DNA of 64,000 nt from Lactobacillus paragasseri (GTDB lineage: Bacteria > Bacillota > Bacilli > Lactobacillales > Lactobacillaceae), in assembly GCF_003584685.1 (NCBI RefSeq), contig NZ_AP018549.1, positions 1,302,001-1,366,000 of the forward strand, written 5' to 3'. The position numbers and the translations under genes are program-made. Positions within the stretch are counted from its first letter, which is position 1; each line of letters begins with the position of its first letter. Positions 59,303-64,000 of this stretch are shown here, in pieces. A model generated the notes under the pieces. That model did not search any database. It saw only the letters and a program-made list of their open reading frames with translations, and was not told the DNA's origin.

Positions 59303-60302
59303 AGTTAAAGCTCTTTCTTATAATTAAATTAGTATTCATCGTAACGTGGACCTTGGGCAAATCTGAGTTGGTTATTCTCATCAATAAAACAGAAATGGCT
59401 AACTTGCTCAAAGCAGTTTGATCGATATTATATGAAGTAAGCGGGGGTGAGATGTATTTAGCTACTTCACTATTATTAATACTAATAATAGCAGTATCTT
59501 TTGGAACCCTAATTCCTACCTCATTGAAGTATTGTAAAACCCCAACACTTAAGGTATCCGAAGCAATAATAAAGGCATCTGGTAAATTTCTACCTAATTT
59601 TTTAACTACTTCTTTTGCTAATTGATAACCATTTTTTACACTAACAATTCCTTTAGCAAAAACTTCAGTCTTTTTTATTCCTTGTGTTTTACAGAACTCT
59701 GTAAATGTAATTTCACGAATATCACGTTGAGGTTGATGGTCTAAAGTAAAACTTTCAGCCCCAATATAACCTAAATTTGTATATCCTTGAGCAATTAATT
59801 TCTTAACTGCATCTTGTACAGTCAATTCAAGATTAGGTTGAACCGAATCAAATAATTGCGGTGCTGGATTGATATCAATAAATACACCGCTTGGCAAAAC
59901 ATTATGCAGTCTTTTCAGTTCCTTATAGTTAAGTTCAGCCGTACCTACTCCAAGAAAGCCCTGAAAAAGTGAAGCTTGCTTTATCAATTCATCTACTTCT
60001 GTAAATAATGTTAGCTTAATCTCTTTCTCTATCGCTACCTTTCTAATGGCATCACGCAAGAAAGAAAAATACTCATCCTGCAGTTGCTCATTTCCATTTA
60101 CACGATAGAGTACAGCAATTTCTGGTTTTAGGTTATTAACTTTATTGCTGTTCTTTTTAAAATATCCTAGTTCATTTGCAACCCTTAAAATTTTACTTTT
60201 TGTTTCAGAAGTAACTGAAAGACGTGGATCATTACTTAATAAACGCGATACAGTCGCTGGGGAAAAACCGGATTTAGCAGCGATTTCTTTAATTGTTGTC
60301 AT
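59301..60302 (-). CDS. galR: GalR, LacI-family galactose repressor
   Basis: 333 residues: N-terminal HTH TIKEIAAKSGFSPATVSRLL (2-21) and hinge, then the periplasmic-binding-like sensor domain. It lies between galKTM and the divergent galE, with matching 17-bp operators at both promoters, so it very likely controls all of them. Length and domain order match the lactobacillar GalR group. Confidence 0.92.
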   Translation of the reverse strand: MTTIKEIAAKSGFSPATVSRLLSNDPRLSVTSETKSKILRVANELGYFKKNSNKVNNLKPEIAVLYRVNGNEQLQDEYFSFLRDAIRKVAIEKEIKLTLFTEVDELIKQASLFQGFLGVGTAELNYKELKRLHNVLPSGVFIDINPAPQLFDSVQPNLELTVQDAVKKLIAQGYTNLGYIGAESFTLDHQPQRDIREITFTEFCKTQGIKKTEVFAKGIVSVKNGYQLAKEVVKKLGRNLPDAFIIASDTLSVGVLQYFNEVGIRVPKDTAIISINNSEVAKYISPPLTSYNIDQTALSKLAISVLLMRITNSDLPKVHVTMNTNLIIRKSFN

Positions 60303-60371
60303 ATTTCCACCACTTTTCTCTATTCACAATTACTTTATCACAGTCTTAATAATTGTGCTATTACTAAATTA

Positions 60372-60388
60372 TTTACTAATTAAATAAA
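60372..60388. promoter_or_regulatory. Candidate GalR operator O2 (galE/galR side)
   Basis: TTTACTAATTAAATAAA, upstream of the galE -10 and within the divergent galR promoter region. A poorer overlapping copy (12 of 17) starts at 60360. Confidence 0.7.
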
Positions 60389-60405
60389 GCATTTATTGAT
60401 TTTCG

Positions 60406-60414
60406 TGCTATAAT
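60406..60414 (+). promoter_or_regulatory. Extended -10 promoter of galE
   Basis: TGCTATAAT: TGn extension with perfect TATAAT at 60409-60414. A clear -35 is not seen. Confidence 0.65.
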
Positions 60415-60427
60415 GTAATCGATTTCA
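60414..60427. promoter_or_regulatory. cre site at the galE promoter
   Basis: TGTAATCGATTTCA fits TGWAANCGNTNWCA at all positions, sharing one base with the galE -10 and covering +1. Confidence 0.85.
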
Positions 60428-60455
60428 AATAAATAATTAAGTAAAGGAGCACACC

Positions 60456-61448
60456 ATGCGAGTATTAGTTATTGGTGGGGCCGGTTATATTGGTTCTCAC
60501 GCTGTTAGAAAATTAATTGAAGAAGGTAACGATGTCGTTGTCCTTGATTCTCTCTATACTGGCCACAGAAAGGCTGTTGACAAGAAAGCCAAGTTTTACC
60601 AAGGCGATATTGAAGACACTAATTTAGTAAGCAAAATCTTACGTGATGAAAACATTGATGCTGTAATGCACTTTGCCGCTTACTCATTAGTTCCTGAATC
60701 AGTTAAGAAACCACTTAAGTACTACGACAATAACGTTTCAGGTATGATTTCTCTTCTGCAAGCAATGGATGACGCGAAAGTTAAATACTTAGTATTCTCA
60801 TCTTCTGCTGCAACTTACGGTATTCCAAAGACTTTACCAATTACTGAAGATACACCGCTTGATCCAATCAACCCATATGGCGAAACCAAGATGATGATGG
60901 AAAAGATTATGCACTGGGCTGACAAAGCTGACGGCATTAAGTCAATCGCTCTTCGCTACTTTAATGTGGCTGGTGCTTCAAGCGACGGTTCAATTGGTGA
61001 AGACCATGGTCCTGAAACTCACTTAATTCCAAACATCTTAAAGAGTGCTATTTCTGGCGATGGCAACTTTACTATCTTTGGTGATGACTATGACACTAAA
61101 GACGGTACTAATGTCCGCGACTACGTTCAAGTTGAAGACTTAATTGACGCTCACATCTTGGCACTTAAGCACGTGATGGGAACTAACAAGTCTGACGTCT
61201 TCAATCTAGGTACTGCTCAAGGCTACTCAAACTTAGAAATCCTTGAAGCTGCTAAAAAAGTTACTGGCATTGACATTCCTTACACTATTGGACCAAGAAG
61301 AGGCGGAGATCCTGATTCTTTAGTTGCTGACTCAAGCAAGGCTCGTAAAGTCTTAGGCTGGAAGCCAAAACATGAAAATGTTGATGATGTAATTGCAACT
61401 GCTTGGAACTGGCACAAGAGCCATCCAAAGGGCTACGAAGATAAGTAA
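60456..61448 (+). CDS. galE: UDP-glucose 4-epimerase
   Basis: 330 residues. NAD loop GGAGYIGSHAV, catalytic Ser region FSSSAATYGIP, and Tyr-x3-Lys as YGETK. Interconverts UDP-galactose and UDP-glucose, completing the Leloir route. RBS AAAGGAG 6 nt before ATG. Divergent from galR; codon bias is strong in this gene. Own terminator follows. Confidence 0.97.
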   Translation: MRVLVIGGAGYIGSHAVRKLIEEGNDVVVLDSLYTGHRKAVDKKAKFYQGDIEDTNLVSKILRDENIDAVMHFAAYSLVPESVKKPLKYYDNNVSGMISLLQAMDDAKVKYLVFSSSAATYGIPKTLPITEDTPLDPINPYGETKMMMEKIMHWADKADGIKSIALRYFNVAGASSDGSIGEDHGPETHLIPNILKSAISGDGNFTIFGDDYDTKDGTNVRDYVQVEDLIDAHILALKHVMGTNKSDVFNLGTAQGYSNLEILEAAKKVTGIDIPYTIGPRRGGDPDSLVADSSKARKVLGWKPKHENVDDVIATAWNWHKSHPKGYEDK

Positions 61449-61489
61449 AGGTAATATTTTATAACATATATTTTAATTTTACATACACA

Positions 61490-61528
61490 AAAAGCTGTCT
61501 ATCAACAAACTAATGATAGACAGCTTTT
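61490..61528. terminator. Bidirectional terminator between galE and trxB
   Basis: AAAAGCTGTCTATCA / TGATAGACAGCTTTT with a 9-nt loop. U-rich in both directions. Confidence 0.88.
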
Positions 61529-61538
61529 ATTTGATAAT

Positions 61539-62474
61539 TTACTTTTCATTCAAGCCTTGGTAGTAATTATATACTTCTTGACCAGCAATACTTCCCTCAC
61601 CAACTGCAGTTGCAATTTGGCGAAGTTCCTTAGCACGTACATCACCCAAAGCAAAAATACCCTTAACTTTAGTACGCATATTGTTATCTGTCAAAATCCA
61701 GCCTTGTTCATCTGTAATACCAAGATCTTTAAAAACAGCAGTTTGTGGTTGAATACCAACATAAATAAACACACCAGCTACTTTAACTTCTTTTTCTTCA
61801 CCAGTTTCTTTATCTTTGTATTTAACTGCAGTTACTTTATTGCCATCGCCAACAATTTCTTCAGTTTGAGCATTCCAGATAAACTTCATTTTCTTGTTTT
61901 CAAAAGCCTTTTGTTGCAATTCGGCCTTGGCACGAAGTTGATCACGACGATGAATAACAGTTACAGACTTAGCAGATTGAGCCAAATATAGCCCTTCTTG
62001 AATAGCTGAGTCACCGCCACCAATTACTGCAACATCTTCGTCTCTAAAGAAAGCAGCATCACAAACGGCACAATAAGATACACCTTTTCCAGCATATTCT
62101 TCTTCTCCTGCAACGCCAAGATGCTTATGAACAGCTCCGGTTGCAATAACTACTGCACCTGCTTCATATTCACCTGAATCAGTCTTAACAATCTTTTTAT
62201 TACCATCCTGCTCAATACTTTGTACATCGCCATAAGCAAATTCAGCCCCAGCGTTCATAGCAGTTTGATACATCTTTTCACCCAATTCAGGTCCTTGAAT
62301 ATCAACAAAGCCAGGATAATTATCAATACCAGCCGTATTATTCATCTGACCGCCATAAATCCCGCGATCAAGAATAACAACTTTTAAGTTAGCCCGAGCA
62401 GCATATAATGCAGCAGTTAATCCACCAGGACCTGCTCCAATCACAATTACATCATAATTTTTTCTCTCAGACAT
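61539..62474 (-). CDS. trxB: Thioredoxin reductase
   Basis: 311 residues. FAD loop GAGPGGLTAALYAAR, redox CAVC motif (SYCAVCDAAFF), NADPH loop GGGDSAIQEGLYLAQ and C-terminal ALGDVR. Uses NADPH to reduce thioredoxin in the cytosol. It follows gpsA by 71 nt and ends the lgt-gpsA-trxB string, an order common in lactobacilli. Confidence 0.97.
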   Translation of the reverse strand: MSERKNYDVIVIGAGPGGLTAALYAARANLKVVILDRGIYGGQMNNTAGIDNYPGFVDIQGPELGEKMYQTAMNAGAEFAYGDVQSIEQDGNKKIVKTDSGEYEAGAVVIATGAVHKHLGVAGEEEYAGKGVSYCAVCDAAFFRDEDVAVIGGGDSAIQEGLYLAQSAKSVTVIHRRDQLRAKAELQQKAFENKKMKFIWNAQTEEIVGDGNKVTAVKYKDKETGEEKEVKVAGVFIYVGIQPQTAVFKDLGITDEQGWILTDNNMRTKVKGIFALGDVRAKELRQIATAVGEGSIAGQEVYNYYQGLNEK

Positions 62475-62545
62475 ATTTTCGCCTCTATTCTTACTTTTTG
62501 TAAGTATATATTACTATGAGAAAATAAAAATTGCAATCCTTTTGC

Positions 62546-63565
62546 TTAAAGTTGAATTTCTGGCTTTGGAGTTCTTCCCATCATTTGTTTAATTTCATCT
62601 TCAACATTGGCATTTTCATATAAAACACGGTAAATTGCTTCACTAATTGGCATATCAATTTTCTTTTCTTGAGCCAATTCGTGAACAGCTTTAACAGTAG
62701 TAGCTCCTTCGACAACTTGTCCCATATTTTCTAAGACATAATCTAAGCTCTTGCCTTCACCAATTTGCTTACCTGCACGCCAGTTACGAGAGTTAACTGA
62801 GGTACAAGTAACGATCAAATCACCGATACCAGACAAGCCTGAGAATGTCATTGGTTTTGCACCAAAATAATTTACTCCTAAACGTGTGATTTCTGCTAAA
62901 CCACGAGTCATTAAAGCTGCCTTAGCATCATCGCCATATCCTTGCCCAACCAAGATACCAGCCGCAATTGCAATAACATTCTTAACTGCTCCGCCTACTT
63001 CAACACCTACTAAATCGTCATTAGTGTAAAAACGAACATAGTTATTTGAAAATACTTCTTGGATTCTCTTTGCATTTTCTTCGCTAGTTGATGCACAAGC
63101 AATTGCAGTCAAATCTTTTTGAGCAACATTTTCAGCATGACTAGGACCTGAAATAGCTACAATTTTTTCACTATTATTAGGATAAATTTCTTCAGTTAAA
63201 ATATCTGAAATTAATTTTTTGCTTCCTGGTTCAATTCCTTTAGTTGCAGTCACTAATAAAGGAGTTGCCCCACTTTTATCTAATACTTTACGTACATTTT
63301 TAGCAACAATTCGAACTGCTTTAGTTGGTAAAACAAATAAAACAATCTCTGCACCTTCTAATGCTTTTTCTAGATCTCCAGTAGCTGGTACATTAGGATT
63401 AAGTTTCCAATTTTTCATATAATGAGTGTTCGTATGGTGCTCGTTGATTTCCTGATTAACACTATCAATATTTCCATATAACACTACATCATTTCCATTA
63501 TCAGCTAACATTGAACCAAGAACTGAACCCCATGATCCATTACCTAAAACTGCAATTTTTGCCAT
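62546..63565 (-). CDS. gpsA: Glycerol-3-phosphate dehydrogenase [NAD(P)+]
   Basis: 339 residues. NAD motif AVLGNGSWGSVLGSMLADNG, GPSHAENVA, catalytic Lys in GAVKNVIAIAAG and SGIGDLIVTCTS. Makes sn-glycerol-3-P for phospholipids. Start ATG 63565 was chosen as the family N terminus; a TTG at 63604 overlaps the lgt stop and would extend the protein by 13 residues. Confidence 0.95.
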   Translation of the reverse strand: MAKIAVLGNGSWGSVLGSMLADNGNDVVLYGNIDSVNQEINEHHTNTHYMKNWKLNPNVPATGDLEKALEGAEIVLFVLPTKAVRIVAKNVRKVLDKSGATPLLVTATKGIEPGSKKLISDILTEEIYPNNSEKIVAISGPSHAENVAQKDLTAIACASTSEENAKRIQEVFSNNYVRFYTNDDLVGVEVGGAVKNVIAIAAGILVGQGYGDDAKAALMTRGLAEITRLGVNYFGAKPMTFSGLSGIGDLIVTCTSVNSRNWRAGKQIGEGKSLDYVLENMGQVVEGATTVKAVHELAQEKKIDMPISEAIYRVLYENANVEDEIKQMMGRTPKPEIQL

Positions 63566-63600
63566 TTTCTTACTCAAACTTTCTATAAAAAATATTTCTT

Positions 63601-64000
63601 TCAATCTCTATTATACGGGTATTTTAATCCGCTACCAGCTAAATACCACTTCGGCTTTATAACCTTTCGACGATAAATCCAAAGAATAATCGCCCCAAAG
63701 AACAAAATCAAGCTTAATGCCTGTGAAACTCGAATCGTATTAGCGATATATAAACTATCCGTTCTCATTCCTTCAACAAAGAATCGGACAGCAGAATACC
63801 AAATTACATAACTTAAAAAGATTTCCCCCCGCTTAAACAAATGTTTTTTATGCCTTAAACTCAAAATTAAAATTAAACCAATCAAATTTAAAGCCGATTC
63901 ATATAAATAAGTTGGTTGATAATATGAACCATTAATATACATTTGTTGAATAATGAAGTGCGGTAAATGTAAACTTTCTAAAAATGATAAGGTCGTTTTA
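63601..64000 (-). CDS. lgt: Prolipoprotein diacylglyceryl transferase (partial, C-terminal part)
   Basis: Only the C-terminal about 132 residues are inside the window; the reading frame stays open to base 64000. The sequence [22 protein letters not shown] holds the conserved QPT.LYES motif of Lgt, followed by two or three membrane helices and the tail YPYNRD. The RSLRHKK-like basic patches are in the cytosol. It transfers diacylglycerol to lipobox cysteines such as that of the metal-binding lipoprotein at 14.4 kb. The TGA lies 35 nt before gpsA. Confidence 0.93.
   Translation of the reverse strand, partial: KTTLSFLESLHLPHFIIQQMYINGSYYQPTYLYESALNLIGLILILSLRHKKHLFKRGEIFLSYVIWYSAVRFFVEGMRTDSLYIANTIRVSQALSLILFFGAIILWIYRRKVIKPKWYLAGSGLKYPYNRD

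Noticed and set aside
61557..61991. 144-codon plus-strand frame opposite trxB
   Set aside because: Phe/Asn/Ile-rich mirror sequence with no RBS; trxB on the other strand is certain.

Overview
The window is AT-rich, low-GC Gram-positive chromosomal DNA. Gene content, protein sequences and gene order point to a host-associated Lactobacillus of the gasseri/johnsonii group. Markers are a sortase-anchored GH68 fructansucrase ending in an LPKAG motif, a tmRNA tag reading ANNENSYAVAA, a CggR-led glycolytic operon, Leloir galactose genes and a CIRCE-controlled clpP. The species is inferred from recognised proteins, not from a database search. No insertion sequence, prophage, plasmid origin or CRISPR array was seen. 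Most genes lie on the minus strand.

Layout. 1-5.1 kb: a MalY/PatB-type aminotransferase, a DUF3737 protein, a secreted fructansucrase flanked by two LacI-type operators, and a 68-residue orphan. 5.2-7.0 kb: tmRNA and ackA. 7.0-11.6 kb: a methyltransferase gene and a complete comGA-comGG pseudopilus operon with a candidate competence sigma-factor box. 11.7-18.2 kb: yebC, a VanZ-like gene, coaBC, a metal-binding lipoprotein, a hydrolase, an unknown membrane protein and a DUF4097 protein. 18.2-19.9 kb: two crcB fluoride-channel genes and a HAD phosphatase gene behind a fluoride riboswitch. 19.9-23.1 kb: cdaA-cdaR-glmM. 23.2-27.9 kb: murB-potABCD. 28-33.6 kb: a DnaQ-like exonuclease, tsaE, pta, ung, a HAD phosphatase, a LURP-one-like protein, a TetR-like regulator and an acetyltransferase.

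33.6-42.5 kb: cggR-gap-pgk-tpiA-eno followed by secG-rnr-smpB, the glycolytic trunk next to secretion and ribosome-rescue genes. 42.6-45 kb: tRNA-Arg(CCG), an APC amino-acid permease and clpP. 45-48 kb: rapZ-yvcK-whiA. 48-55.4 kb: a DUF308 membrane protein, uvrA, uvrB and a phosphoglucomutase. 55.5-61.5 kb: galKTM, galR and galE with matching GalR-like operators and perfect cre sites. 61.5-64 kb: trxB, gpsA and the 3' part of lgt, which runs off the window.

How the parts connect: galKTME and phosphoglucomutase feed galactose into the gap-to-eno trunk. Pta and AckA, encoded about 22 kb apart, convert acetyl-CoA to acetate. SmpB, RNase R and tmRNA form the ribosome-rescue pathway. CdaA/CdaR/GlmM and MurB tie c-di-AMP signalling to wall-precursor synthesis. 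The strongest regulatory signals, read directly from sequence, are the fluoride riboswitch, the CIRCE element, the GalR/cre pairs, a near-consensus LexA box followed by a terminator-like hairpin before uvrB, and the cggR leader. No wholly new system was found. The best leads are the uvrB leader, the inulosucrase operators and the CoaC domain that lacks the expected active-site cysteine.
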